From Halorubrum yunnanense (GTDB taxonomy: Archaea > Halobacteriota > Halobacteria > Halobacteriales > Haloferacaceae), in assembly GCF_026586675.1 (NCBI RefSeq), contig NZ_JAODIX010000001.1, positions 1-64,000 on the forward strand: 64,000 nt of DNA. The letters run 5' to 3'. Each line of letters starts with the position of its first letter. Positions within the stretch are counted from its first letter, which is position 1. Shown one piece after another: positions 26,351 to 35,178 of the stretch. A program made the translations under genes and the position numbers. The notes below the pieces were generated by a model. It ran no database searches. It was not told the DNA's origin and saw nothing but the letters and a program-made list of their open reading frames with translations.

Positions 26351-26676
26351 GGCTCAAAGGGGCAGCTGCGAGGGCCGCGGAGGCGACGTAAGCACCGCAG
26401 GAAGCGAACGAAGTGAGCGACTGAGGAGCGCAGCGAGCGTGCGCGGCCCTCGCAGCTGGGGCTTTGAAGCTGTTCAGTATCAGTCCATCAGCAACCATTT
26501 ATAAGCGAGCGGCTGGGGCCTTGAAGCTGTTCACTCTCACCCCATCGGCAACCGTTTATAAGCGAGCGGCTGGGGATTTGGAGGTGTTCACGACCGATCC
26601 TCTGTCAACGATGATAAACGAGCGGGTGAGGATTTGGGGGTGTCTACCGCGCTTCTCACGACCATTTATAAGCGAT
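26351..26676. repeat. Composite repeat element, copy 2
   Basis: Hairpin arms 26363-26379 and 26442-26458 (17 bp, perfect) enclose a loop related to copy 1. Units follow at 26452, 26509, 26566 (56 bp) and 26622 (54 bp). The arms differ from copy 1 at two positions, with matching changes on the other side. Unit ends carry TTTATAAG; unit 3 has the diverged ATGATAAACG. Confidence 0.8.
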
Positions 26677-26813
26677 CGAGCGAGCCCTCGGACCGGCCCA
26701 CCGTTGATCCGTCCTCGACGACGCACGACCGTTCGACGCGGTCCCTTCGCCGTTTTATTCTCACGATCAATCATGGCAATGTTCATGATTCTCGACTTCG
26801 TGGTGTGTGAGGT
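26677..26813 (+). promoter_or_regulatory. Acyl-CoA synthetase upstream region with inverted repeat
   Basis: No gene is seen between the repeat and the ATG at 26814. AATCATG (26769-26775) and CATGATT (26784-26790) form a perfect 7-bp inverted repeat with an 8-base spacer, covering the position expected for the TATA box. It is a candidate operator. Confidence 0.45.
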
Positions 26814-28466
26814 ATGCCCGGTGGACACTCACAGACGCTCCGACCGTTCCTGTGGTGCGCCGAACGACTGTATCCCGACACGGAAATCGTTTCCCGCACG
26901 CACGAGGGGCGGACGCGGCACACGTACGCCGAGTACGCCGATCGAACCGCTCAGTTGGCGAACGCCTTAGACGAGCACGGGATCGAGCGCGGCGACAGGG
27001 TAGCGACGTTCTGCTGGAACCACACGCGTCACTTCGAGACGTACTTCGGCGTCCCGAGCACCGGCGCCCAGCTCCACACGATCAACCCCCTCCTGCCGGA
27101 CGAGCACATTCAGTACATCGTCGACGACGCCGACGACGAGATCGTCTTCGTCGACCCGTCGCTCGCGGGGAAGCTCGCCGGCGCGGCCGAGGGCGCCGAG
27201 GAGTTCGCCGACGTCGACTTCGTCGTGATGGGGTCGACCGAAATCGACGAGCTCGACGCCACCCCCTACGAGGAGTTCATCGCCGACCAGTCGACCGAGT
27301 ACGACTGGCCCGAGCTCGACGGCGACCAGCCCGCCGGCCTCTGTTACACCTCCGGGACGACGGGGAAGCCGAAGGGCGTCGAATACACGCAGTCGATGCT
27401 GTGGAGCCACACGATGGCCTCTCAGACGCCGCAGGGGATCCCGATGGAGGACGCCGACGTGGTCATGCCGGTCGTCCCCATGTTCCACGTCAACGCGTGG
27501 GGGATGCCGTTCACCGCGACCGCGGCGGGCGCGAAACACGTCTACCCCGGGCCGTCGCCGGACCCGGCCGACCTCGCCGCCCTCATCGAGGAGGAGGGCG
27601 TGACGATCTCCGCGGGCGTGCCGACGGTGTGGCTCGGGCTCCGGGAGCACATCGCGGAGGGGAATGACGTCGATCTCTCGACGCTCGACACCGTGATCGT
27701 CGGCGGCGCGGCCGCCCCGCAGTCGCTGATCGAGTGGTACGACGACCGGGGCGTCGAGGTGCTCCACGCGTGGGGGATGACGGAGCTGTCGCCGATCGGC
27801 ACCGTCTCGCACCTCACGAGCGACCTGCGCGACGCCGACTACGAGACGCAGGTCGACAAGCGGGCGAAGCAGGGGCTCGTCGTCCCCGGGCTGGAGTTCG
27901 AGGTGATAGACGAGAACGGCGAGGAGATCCCGTGGGACGGCGAGGCGTTCGGCGAGCTCCGGATCCGCGGGCCGTGGGTCACCAAGGAGTACTTCGCCCG
28001 GCCAGACGCCAGCGAGGATGAGTTCGTCGACGGCTGGCTGAAGACCGGCGACGTGGTCACCGTCGACGGGGACGGCTACATCCAGCTCGTCGACCGGACG
28101 AAAGACGTGATCAAGTCGGGCGGCGAGTGGATCTCCAGCGTCGAGCTGGAGAACGCGATCATGGCGTACGACGGCGTGAGCGAGGCGACCGTGGTCGGCG
28201 TGCCTCACGAGCGCTGGCAGGAGCGGCCGGTCGCCTTCGTCGTCCCGGGCGACGGCGTCGACCGCGAGGCGCTCGTCGACGAGATCCAGGCCGGCCTCCA
28301 CGACGACTACCCGAAGTGGTGGGTGCCGGACGCGGTGGAGTTCATCGACGAGGTCCCGAAGACCGCGACCGGGAAGTTCTCGAAGAAGGACCTCCGCGAG
28401 CGGTACGCCGACCAGTCGCTCGTCGAGGGGTCGGTGCCGGAGGAAGACGCGCCCGAGCAGGAGTAG
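26814..28466 (+). CDS. AMP-forming fatty-acyl-CoA synthetase
   Basis: A 550-residue ANL-superfamily enzyme that activates a carboxylic acid with ATP and CoA. The P-loop is YTSGTTGKPKGVEYT (about 178-192). Also seen are the AMP-binding region HAWGMTELSP (about 320), WLKTGDVVTVDGDGY (A7/A8 hinge, near 405-420), VDRTKDVIKSGGEWIS and the C-terminal catalytic Lys in TATGKFSKKDLRE. It most resembles medium/long-chain fatty-acid ligases of haloarchaea; chain-length preference cannot be read. Confidence 0.9.
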   Translation: MPGGHSQTLRPFLWCAERLYPDTEIVSRTHEGRTRHTYAEYADRTAQLANALDEHGIERGDRVATFCWNHTRHFETYFGVPSTGAQLHTINPLLPDEHIQYIVDDADDEIVFVDPSLAGKLAGAAEGAEEFADVDFVVMGSTEIDELDATPYEEFIADQSTEYDWPELDGDQPAGLCYTSGTTGKPKGVEYTQSMLWSHTMASQTPQGIPMEDADVVMPVVPMFHVNAWGMPFTATAAGAKHVYPGPSPDPADLAALIEEEGVTISAGVPTVWLGLREHIAEGNDVDLSTLDTVIVGGAAAPQSLIEWYDDRGVEVLHAWGMTELSPIGTVSHLTSDLRDADYETQVDKRAKQGLVVPGLEFEVIDENGEEIPWDGEAFGELRIRGPWVTKEYFARPDASEDEFVDGWLKTGDVVTVDGDGYIQLVDRTKDVIKSGGEWISSVELENAIMAYDGVSEATVVGVPHERWQERPVAFVVPGDGVDREALVDEIQAGLHDDYPKWWVPDAVEFIDEVPKTATGKFSKKDLRERYADQSLVEGSVPEEDAPEQE

Positions 28467-28498
28467 CGCCGGACTGAGTGCGGTCGCGCTGTCGTTTT

Positions 28499-28954
28499 TC
28501 AGTCGTCGCGGTCGCCGACGACCCACTTGTGCGAGTAGCTCTCGCCGCACGCGCAGTGGGCGTACGCGTGGACCACGTCGCCCTCGGCGTAGAGCCCGCC
28601 GACCTCCTCGTTTTGCGCCTCCGCGAACGCGAAGACGAAGCTGACGTCGTGGTCGTCGTCGGGGCTCTCCTCGTCACCGTCGTCGTCCGCGAACGGACAC
28701 TCTCCGCCGTCGAGCGCCCGCCCGATCGTCCCCTCGGCGCCCATCGCCGTCTTCGCGAACTCCATCGCGCCCATGCCCGTACCGGCCTCGAACGCCGACC
28801 GGCCGGTCTCGCTGTCAAGGATCAGCCGCACGCCGTCGTCCGTCTCGGCGCCGACGTTCCGGAGCCGGGAGTCGTCGTCGAGGTACGCGTCGCTGAGGTA
28901 GAAGACGACGTCGTCGAGTCGCTCGCCGGCGAGGAACTCGTCGAGTTTGCTCAT
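28499..28954 (-). CDS. DUF5807-like small protein
   Basis: 151 residues. The N-terminus DEFLAGERLDDVVFYLSDAYLDD, an acidic middle with a Cys/Phe patch (GGECPFADDDGDEE) and a C-terminal HAYAHCACGESYSHKW look like a small metal site. TTTTACC (minus strand) about 27 bases upstream supports the start. Family assignment is from memory of similar haloarchaeal proteins and is tentative. Confidence 0.65.
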   Translation of the reverse strand: MSKLDEFLAGERLDDVVFYLSDAYLDDDSRLRNVGAETDDGVRLILDSETGRSAFEAGTGMGAMEFAKTAMGAEGTIGRALDGGECPFADDDGDEESPDDDHDVSFVFAFAEAQNEEVGGLYAEGDVVHAYAHCACGESYSHKWVVGDRDD

Positions 28955-29131
28955 GCCGACCGGACGCGCGTGAGCGGTAAAAGGCGTGCGAGTCGCGGTC
29001 GGCCGACCCGCCTCGCGCCGGCCTCGATCCCCGGTCGACCCCGGCCGCGGCCCCTGTCGGGCGCCGAATCGATGCTAAATCATGTAGAATCGGGGCAACT
29101 GTTAAGACGTATTACGGAGATCCGTCGCCTA

Positions 29132-29236
29132 ATGAGCGCGCAAACACCATCCGGAGACCGGCTCGCCGAGTGGGCGGAGTTGGTCGACGAGGACGTGCCC
29201 GAGGAGCTCCGCGAGGAGCGCTCCCCCGACCGATAA
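29132..29236 (+). CDS. Very short acidic protein upstream of hef
   Basis: 34 residues, 10 of them acidic, with the sequence DRLAEWAELVDEDVPEELRE predicted as helix. GTTAAG (29101-29106) is 26-31 bases ahead of ATG 29132, as in leaderless messages, and TAA is at 29234-29236. The product starts MSAQTPSG. It lies 52 bases ahead of hef. Coding is supported by the promoter and the acidic composition, but no family is recognised. Confidence 0.5.
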   Translation: MSAQTPSGDRLAEWAELVDEDVPEELREERSPDR

Positions 29237-29288
29237 CTTCCACCCCGCTTCGCGAAGGCTTTAGGCCGAAGGCGGCGAAGCGTCGCCG

Positions 29289-31793
29289 ATGGCGACCGAG
29301 GCCGCCGGCATCGACAGACCCCTGCTCGTCGACGATTTCCTCCAGCGACGCCGCTACCAGCTCCGGCTGGCGGACGCCGCCGCCGACGAACACACCCTCG
29401 TCTGTCTCCCGACCGGCCTCGGCAAGACGACGGTCAGCCTGCTCGTCACCGCCGAGCGCCTGAACGAGGTCGGTGGGAAGGCCCTCTTCTTGGCCCCCAC
29501 CAAACCCCTCGTCCAGCAGCACGCCGACTTCTACCGCGAGGCGCTGGAGATTCCGGACGACGAGATCGTCGTGTTCACCGGCGACGTGAAGCCCGACGAC
29601 CGCGCCGCGCTCTGGGACGACGCCCGGATCGTGATCGCGACCCCGCAGGTCGTCGAAAACGACCTGGTCGGCAACCGGATCTCGCTGCGCGACGTGACCC
29701 ACTGCACCTTCGACGAGTGTCACCGCGCGACCGGCGACTACGCGTACGTCTACATCGCGGAGCGCTACCACGCCGACGCGGCCGACCCGCTCGTCACGGG
29801 GATGTCCGCCTCCCCCGGCGGCGACACCGAGGAGATCGAGACGGTCTGCGAGAACCTCGGGCTCGCGAACGTCGAGGTGATGACCGAGGCGGACGCCGAC
29901 GTCGACGAGTACACCCACGACACCGACGTGCAGTGGGAGCAGGTCACGCTCCCCGACGAGGTCCTAGATATCCGCGACGCGCTCAACGAGGTGATCACCG
30001 ACCGGCTGGAGAAGCTCAAGTCGCTCGGCGTGACGAACACGACGAACCCGGACCTCTCGCAGAAGGACCTCAACAAGATGCGCGGGAAGCTGAAGCAGAT
30101 GATGGACAACGACCAGTCGGACGGGTACAAGGGGATGTCCACCCACGCGGAGGTGATGAAGCTCCGCCGCGCGACCGAGCTGGTCGAGACCCAGTCGGTC
30201 GAGTCCGTCCGACGCTACTTCGAACGCCAGCGCGAGGCGGCCAGGTCGTCGGGCGCCTCCAAGGCGAGCCAGCGGATGGTCGCGGACCCCAAAGTGAGGG
30301 AAGCGATGCGGAAGGCCGAGTCGTTCGACGGGCTCCACCCGAAGTTCTCGAAGGCACGGATCCTCTTGGCCGAAACCCTCGGGATCAACGGGGGCGAGCG
30401 CGCGATCTTATTCACCGAGTCCCGCGACACCGCCGAGGCGCTCGTGGAGTTCCTCTCCGCGAGCTTCGACGTCCGGAAGTTCGTCGGCCAGGGCGACAAG
30501 GAGGGCTCCGACGGGATGAGCCAGACACAGCAGCAGGAGACGCTCGACGAGTTCAAAGCCGGCGAGTTCGAGGTGCTCGTCTCCACCTCGGTCGCCGAGG
30601 AGGGCCTCGACGTCCCCGAGGTCGACCTCGTCTGCTTCTACGAGCCCGTCCCCACCGCGATCCGCTCGATCCAGCGCAAGGGCCGGACCGGCCGGCAGGC
30701 CGAGGGGAAGGTCGTCGTCCTGATGGCCGAGGACACCCGCGACGAGGCGTTCTTCTGGATCTCGCGGCGACGCGAGAAAAAGATGGCCAGCCAGCTCGCC
30801 GAGCTGAAGGAGGCCACCGACGACATCGAGGAGACCGTCGGCGACGACGGGCAGGCCGGGCTCGACGCGTTCGGCGGCGGGTCCGCGGACGACAGCGATG
30901 CGGGAGGTGACGCCGGCGGCGCGAAGCGCGACAGCGCGACCGAAAGCGTCGACAGCGACGACCCTGACGACGACGCCGGACTCACCGACTTCGCGGCGGA
31001 GGCGCGCGCGAGCGGAGACGAGGCAAACGACGAGGAGACGGAGGCCGCCGCCGAGGAGAACGCGGACGACGGCGACGCCGCCGATTCCGAGCCGGATGAG
31101 GGCGCGGACGACGACGTCGTCGTCGCCACCGCCGGCGTCGACGGGAGCGTGGAAGTCGTCGTCGACCAGCGCGAGCTCGACTCCGCCATCGCAAAGGACC
31201 TCTCGACGCGCGACGGGCTCGTCACCCGGCTGGAGACACTCGCTGTCGGCGACTACGTGCTCTCCGACCGGGTCGCGGTCGAGCGCAAGTCGGCGGCGGA
31301 CTTCGTCGACTCGATGCTCGACGCCGACCGGTCGATGTTCGAGCAGGTCGGCGAGCTCTCGCGGGCGTACGCCCGCCCTGTGATGGTCGTCGAGGGGACG
31401 AACCTCTACGGCCAGCGCGACATCGACCCCAACGCGATTCGCGGCGCGCTCGCGTCGCTGGCGGTCGACTTCGACGTGAGCGTCCTCCGCACCGAGGGCG
31501 AGTCCGACACCACGGAACTGCTCGCGACTATCGCCAAGCGGGAGCAGGAGACGCGCGACCGCGAGGTGAGCGTCCACGGCGAGAAGACGACGAAGACCCG
31601 CGCGGAACAGCAGGAGTACGTCGTCTCCGCCATCGCTGACATCGGGCCGGTCACGGCGCGGACCCTGCTGGAACACTTCGGCACCGTCGAGGCCGTGATG
31701 ACCGCGCCAGAGGACGACCTCTTGGAGGTCGACGGCGTCGGCCCGGTGACCGCCGAGCGCATCCGCGAGGTCGTCGGCAGCGAGTACGAGTAG
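29289..31793 (+). CDS. hef: Hef: fork-structure helicase/ERCC4 nuclease
   Basis: Hef (archaeal FANCM/XPF-like) processes stalled replication forks and crosslinks. The 834 residues contain an SF2 helicase (Walker A PTGLGKT 41-47; DECH 142-145; QRKGRTGRQAEGKV motif VI near 455), a long acidic Asp/Glu/Ala linker (about 520-610), an ERCC4 nuclease domain with VVDQRELDS and VAVERKSAADFVDS (the ERKxxxD site), and two C-terminal helix-hairpin-helix motifs. The acidic linker is longer than in most archaea. GCTTTAGG about 27 bases upstream fits a TATA box. Confidence 0.95.
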   Translation: MATEAAGIDRPLLVDDFLQRRRYQLRLADAAADEHTLVCLPTGLGKTTVSLLVTAERLNEVGGKALFLAPTKPLVQQHADFYREALEIPDDEIVVFTGDVKPDDRAALWDDARIVIATPQVVENDLVGNRISLRDVTHCTFDECHRATGDYAYVYIAERYHADAADPLVTGMSASPGGDTEEIETVCENLGLANVEVMTEADADVDEYTHDTDVQWEQVTLPDEVLDIRDALNEVITDRLEKLKSLGVTNTTNPDLSQKDLNKMRGKLKQMMDNDQSDGYKGMSTHAEVMKLRRATELVETQSVESVRRYFERQREAARSSGASKASQRMVADPKVREAMRKAESFDGLHPKFSKARILLAETLGINGGERAILFTESRDTAEALVEFLSASFDVRKFVGQGDKEGSDGMSQTQQQETLDEFKAGEFEVLVSTSVAEEGLDVPEVDLVCFYEPVPTAIRSIQRKGRTGRQAEGKVVVLMAEDTRDEAFFWISRRREKKMASQLAELKEATDDIEETVGDDGQAGLDAFGGGSADDSDAGGDAGGAKRDSATESVDSDDPDDDAGLTDFAAEARASGDEANDEETEAAAEENADDGDAADSEPDEGADDDVVVATAGVDGSVEVVVDQRELDSAIAKDLSTRDGLVTRLETLAVGDYVLSDRVAVERKSAADFVDSMLDADRSMFEQVGELSRAYARPVMVVEGTNLYGQRDIDPNAIRGALASLAVDFDVSVLRTEGESDTTELLATIAKREQETRDREVSVHGEKTTKTRAEQQEYVVSAIADIGPVTARTLLEHFGTVEAVMTAPEDDLLEVDGVGPVTAERIREVVGSEYE

Positions 31794-31863
31794 GCGGACG
31801 GAACGTCAGGAACCGCCCGCGACGAAACGCGTACTCGACGCGTCCGATCGGCGAAACGGTATT

Positions 31864-31889
31864 GTATACGGGATAGTATACGAGCACGC
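31864..31889 (+). promoter_or_regulatory. vapBC promoter with palindromic operator
   Basis: GTATAC at 31864-31869 and again at 31876-31881, each self-complementary and together a symmetric pair around GGGATA, lie 9-26 bases ahead of ATG 31890 and cover the likely TATA region. This is the typical position for antitoxin autoregulation. Confidence 0.6.
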
Positions 31890-32102
31890 ATGAGTAAGAG
31901 TATCCGCGTCGAGGAGGACACGCACGCTGCGCTTGCGTCGCTGAAGGGAGACGACGAGACCTTCGACGACTTACTCACGCGGCTGCTCCGCGAGCGCCGC
32001 GAGGACATCCGGGCCGGGGCCGGTCTCTGGGCGGGGAGCGACGCGCCCGAGCGTGCACGGGAGAAACGCCGAGAGATGAAACGCGGGGTCGACTCGCAGT
32101 GA
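31890..32102 (+). CDS. vapB: VapB-type antitoxin
   Basis: 70 residues: an N-terminal ribbon-helix-helix-like segment (SKSIRVEEDTHAALASLKGDDETFDDLLTRLL, given here only by its first and last parts in order) and a charged C-terminal tail (REKRREMKRG) that would fit into the toxin. Family likeness is to the short DUF217-type VapB antitoxins. Its TGA overlaps the vapC start (GTGA). Confidence 0.85.
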   Translation: MSKSIRVEEDTHAALASLKGDDETFDDLLTRLLRERREDIRAGAGLWAGSDAPERAREKRREMKRGVDSQ

Positions 32103-32491
32103 CGGTGTACGACAGCAGCGTTCTCATCGATTATCTCGCCGGCCGAGATGCGGCCGTCGAGTACGTACACGAACGTGCCGACGAGCCGGCGAACGCACCG
32201 CCGCTCGTGCTGTTCGAGGTGTACCAAGGCGAGGTGTTTCGGTCGGGATCAACGGATTTCGACGCGGTCGACGACGCGCTCGACTGGGTACAGATAGCCG
32301 ACACGTCGCCGACGGTCGCCCGCGAGGCGGCGGTGCTCCAAGACGCGCTCCGCGACCGAGGTGATCCGCTCGCGGCCCGTGAGGCATTCATCGCGGGGAC
32401 CGCTGTCGCCCTAAACGAGCGACTCACCGTGTCCGACGCCGATTTCGACGTCGACGGGCTGCGTGACGTTCTCGACCTCGACCTCGTCTGA
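32099..32491 (+). CDS. vapC: VapC-type PIN-domain toxin
   Basis: 130-residue PIN ribonuclease. Metal-site acids are D5 (VYDSS), E40 (FEVYQ) and a C-terminal pair D113/D115 (TVSDADFD). The usual third Asp in the (R/K)DAxIA helix is E95 (REAFIAGTA), so activity could be altered. GTG 32099 overlaps the antitoxin stop by four bases. Confidence 0.85.
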   Translation: MTVYDSSVLIDYLAGRDAAVEYVHERADEPANAPPLVLFEVYQGEVFRSGSTDFDAVDDALDWVQIADTSPTVAREAAVLQDALRDRGDPLAAREAFIAGTAVALNERLTVSDADFDVDGLRDVLDLDLV

Positions 32492-32500
32492 AGGACGTTC

Positions 32501-33328
32501 CTACAGCTCGTACGCCTCGCCGTCGACCGCGAGCGGCTCCTCGAACGCCTCGTCGGGGGGGTAGTAGTGCGCGAGGTGGACGAGCCGCGTTCGGTCGGCG
32601 TCCAACTCGTCGGCGAGCGCGAGCGCACCCTCCCGAGTCATGTGTTTCGAGCCGAACGTGCGCGGGACGCCGTCGGGTCCCTCGTGCCGTCCGCCCATCG
32701 GGTGGTAGTCGCAGAGGGAAGCGGGGACGATGGCGTCGGCCAGCAGGAGGTCGGGATCGGCGAGCGCCTCGCGGGAGCGCTCGGGGGCGTCGTAGCTCGT
32801 GTCGCCGGTGAGCGAGAGCTTCGCGCCTGTCTCCGGGTCCTCGATAACGACCCCGTAACACAGCAGCGGCGGGTGGTCGACGGGGACGAACCGGACCTCC
32901 AACCCGCACGTCTCGAAGGGCTCGAACGGCTCGCGGGCGTGGACCCCGATCCGGTCCTCGAGGTAGTCGTACTTGTCGCGAATCGTCTCGGCGACGCTCT
33001 CGTCGGTGGCGGGGTCGGTCTCCGACGGCGCGTGGACGGGCAGCCCGTCGACCAGCCGGTAGACGTTGCCGAGGCCGTCGAGGTGGTCGAAGTGGATGTG
33101 CGTCACGATGCCGGCGTCGGGGAGGGAGACGTCGTTGTCGAGGAACTGGCTCCGGAAGTCCGGACTGAAGTCGACGAGCAACGACTCGCCGGTGCGCTCG
33201 TTGGCGACGTGGACCGAGAACCGCGAGCGCGACACCCCCCGTTCGCGCGCCGCGGCGCAGGTGTCGCAGTCGCAGCCGACCGTCGGGGTGCCCGTCGTGT
33301 CGCCGGTGCCGAGGAGCGTGACCCGCAT
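32501..33328 (-). CDS. MBL-fold metal hydrolase, PhnP/RNase Z-like
   Basis: 275 residues with the beta-lactamase signature THIHFDHLDG (about 74-83), LSLTGDTSYD and a C-terminal HLAHYYPPDE. Early CDCDTC (residues 20-25) is a structural metal site of PhnP-like enzymes that act on cyclic phosphates. Natural substrate unknown. The start 33328 (MRVTLLGTGD) is the one that begins the fold; ATG 33352 is an alternative. Divergent from the deacylase gene. Confidence 0.85.
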   Translation of the reverse strand: MRVTLLGTGDTTGTPTVGCDCDTCAAARERGVSRSRFSVHVANERTGESLLVDFSPDFRSQFLDNDVSLPDAGIVTHIHFDHLDGLGNVYRLVDGLPVHAPSETDPATDESVAETIRDKYDYLEDRIGVHAREPFEPFETCGLEVRFVPVDHPPLLCYGVVIEDPETGAKLSLTGDTSYDAPERSREALADPDLLLADAIVPASLCDYHPMGGRHEGPDGVPRTFGSKHMTREGALALADELDADRTRLVHLAHYYPPDEAFEEPLAVDGEAYEL

Positions 33329-33426
33329 CTCGGATCGGTCTCGGAGACCCATCGACTTAGCGTCCCTGATCGGTCGGCCCGGTCGGCGGGCGCCGAGTGC
33401 CTGCGGGTCCGCCGGTCGACCCCCGG

Positions 33427-33434
33427 AGATATAT
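33427..33434 (+). promoter_or_regulatory. TATA box of the 33459 gene
   Basis: GATATATG at 33427-33434 is centred about 28 bases before ATG 33459, supporting leaderless expression and this start. Confidence 0.55.
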
Positions 33435-33458
33435 GCCCCACACGACCGAGCTTGCGGT

Positions 33459-34487
33459 ATGCACGACGCCAGCGAACTCGTCCTCGCCCGGCTCCCCTCG
33501 GGCGTCCCGGTCCGCACGACCGTCCACGTCTACGGCGAGGGGGCCCTCATCGACGGCGACGACGGCCCCGAGCTCGACGTCCCGGCCGACGGCGGCCCCG
33601 TGGTCTACGCCCAGGCGGCACAGCACGGTCGGGAGGTGAACGGGACCGCGGTCCTCCGGCGGCTCCACGAGCGGCTGACGGGCGGGGGCGCGACCAGCGC
33701 GGCCGCGAGCGACCTCGACGGCACTCTCGTGACGGTCCCCGTCGCCGACCCGCTCACGTTCGACCGGGTCTCGTACACGACGCCGGAGCCGCTCGACGCG
33801 ACGCACTCGAATATGAACCGCTGCTGGCCCGGCGACGACGAGGGGACGCTCCACGAGCGGGCGGCGGCCCGGCTCTGGGTGTTCGCGAGCGCAGCGGGGG
33901 CGATTGTCGACCTCCACACCGGCTCGCCGGCGATGCTCACGCACGCCGTCTACATGCGCGGGGACGAGGACTGCCGGTCGCTCGCGGAGGCGTTCGGGAC
34001 CGACCTCCTGCTCGCGGAGGCCGCGGGCGACGAGGCGGACGCGGAGTGGAGCGAGCGCGGCTTCGCGGGCAAGCTCCGCGTCGCCGCCACCCGAGAGGGG
34101 ATCCCGACGATTACGCCGGAGCTCGCGCACAGCCGTGAGGTTGTTCCGGAAGCGGTCGAGATCGGTTTAAAAGGAACGCTCGGCGCTCTCCGTCACGAGG
34201 GGCTGCTCCCGGGCGAGCCCGACCCGTGGGACGGAACGGTCGCCCGGAACCACCTCGGACGCGTGAACGCCGCCGAGTCGGGACTGTTCACGCCGGAGCC
34301 CGACCTCGCCGTCGGCGACGAGACGGTCGAGGGGGAGCGGCTCGGCGTCGTTCACGACCCGACAACGTTCGAGCCGCTCCAGACCGCGACGGCCGACCGC
34401 GACGGGATCGTCTACTCGGTCGCCCGCGAGTCGACCGTCACCGCGGGCTCGACGCTGGTCGGCGTCGCGGAGCGGCTGGAGGAGTGA
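33459..34487 (+). CDS. Succinylglutamate desuccinylase/aspartoacylase-family protein
   Basis: 342 residues of the zinc-dependent M14-like acylase family. QHGREVNGTAVLRRLHERL (metal-binding His and Glu near 47-52), DATHSNMNRCWPG and IVDLHTGSPAMLTHAVYM (metal His near 151) are the family signatures. Haloarchaea encode several paralogs; the real substrate is unknown. Start choice is set by a TATA box 28 bases upstream. Confidence 0.85.
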   Translation: MHDASELVLARLPSGVPVRTTVHVYGEGALIDGDDGPELDVPADGGPVVYAQAAQHGREVNGTAVLRRLHERLTGGGATSAAASDLDGTLVTVPVADPLTFDRVSYTTPEPLDATHSNMNRCWPGDDEGTLHERAAARLWVFASAAGAIVDLHTGSPAMLTHAVYMRGDEDCRSLAEAFGTDLLLAEAAGDEADAEWSERGFAGKLRVAATREGIPTITPELAHSREVVPEAVEIGLKGTLGALRHEGLLPGEPDPWDGTVARNHLGRVNAAESGLFTPEPDLAVGDETVEGERLGVVHDPTTFEPLQTATADRDGIVYSVARESTVTAGSTLVGVAERLEE

Positions 34488-34524
34488 GCGTCGCGGAGCG
34501 CCCGAGCTTATAAACTGGAACCGC

Positions 34525-35028
34525 TCACGGCTGCCGCACCCGGATCTGGCCGTTCGCGTCGACGGTGACGAACAGGCGGCTGCGCACCTCGCGGCCGTGG
34601 ACCGCGTCGCCGGCGCGGTCGCCGATCGTCTTCATCAGGTCCGGCGCGGTCTGGTTCACCTTCACGCCGGCCTCGTCGCAGGCGTCGTACACGTGTTTCG
34701 GGGCGTCGTACAGGTCCGTGCCCCCCTCGATCTCGACGCGGACTGGCGCCGAGAGCGCCTCGGCGAACGCAACCGTCTCGCGGGCCCGCTCGACGTTGTC
34801 GCGGGCGCTGGCCTCGACGCTGGAGACGTTCGCGCGCGACGTTCCGAGCCGGTCGGCGATGTCGGACTGGCGGAGCCCCCGCTCGCGAAGGGCGAGCACC
34901 TCGGCCTGTCGGTCGGTGAGGACGCTCTCGTCGGCGTCGAACCCGGCCCGTTCCAGCAGCGCGGCGGCCTCGACGTCGTCGGCCCCCTCGGCGTCACCGG
35001 CGTCGGCCGGACCGTCGTCTACGACCAT
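34525..35028 (-). CDS. Tfx-family DNA-binding protein
   Basis: 167 residues. The HTH (about 31-75) reads LTDRQAEVLALRERGLRQSD then IADRLGTSRANVSSVEASARDNVERARETV, typical of Tfx regulators. The C-terminal half (about 85-167) is the family's second domain. Start 35028 (MVVDDGP) follows an in-frame Arg/Pro-rich stretch that looks non-coding, and a T-rich box lies about 27 bases upstream. The methanogen Tfx regulates a molybdoenzyme operon; a role here is unknown. Confidence 0.85.
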   Translation of the reverse strand: MVVDDGPADAGDAEGADDVEAAALLERAGFDADESVLTDRQAEVLALRERGLRQSDIADRLGTSRANVSSVEASARDNVERARETVAFAEALSAPVRVEIEGGTDLYDAPKHVYDACDEAGVKVNQTAPDLMKTIGDRAGDAVHGREVRSRLFVTVDANGQIRVRQP

Positions 35029-35178
35029 ACTGGTAGTGAGGAGACGCTCGCTCAAAAAACGGCGGTTTCGACGTCCCGCGCCGAGCGGGGACCGCGGTCG
35101 ACCGCGCCGGGACGGGCGCGACGGCGACCGATCGGCGGCGTCCGGACTGTCCGTGGGCGGGGCCACCCCGGGACGCGC

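Noticed and set aside
26464-26970. Open frame over copy 2 of the repeat
   Set aside because: The same repeat-derived peptide followed by unrelated Arg/Pro-rich sequence; it also runs into the acyl-CoA synthetase gene in another frame.
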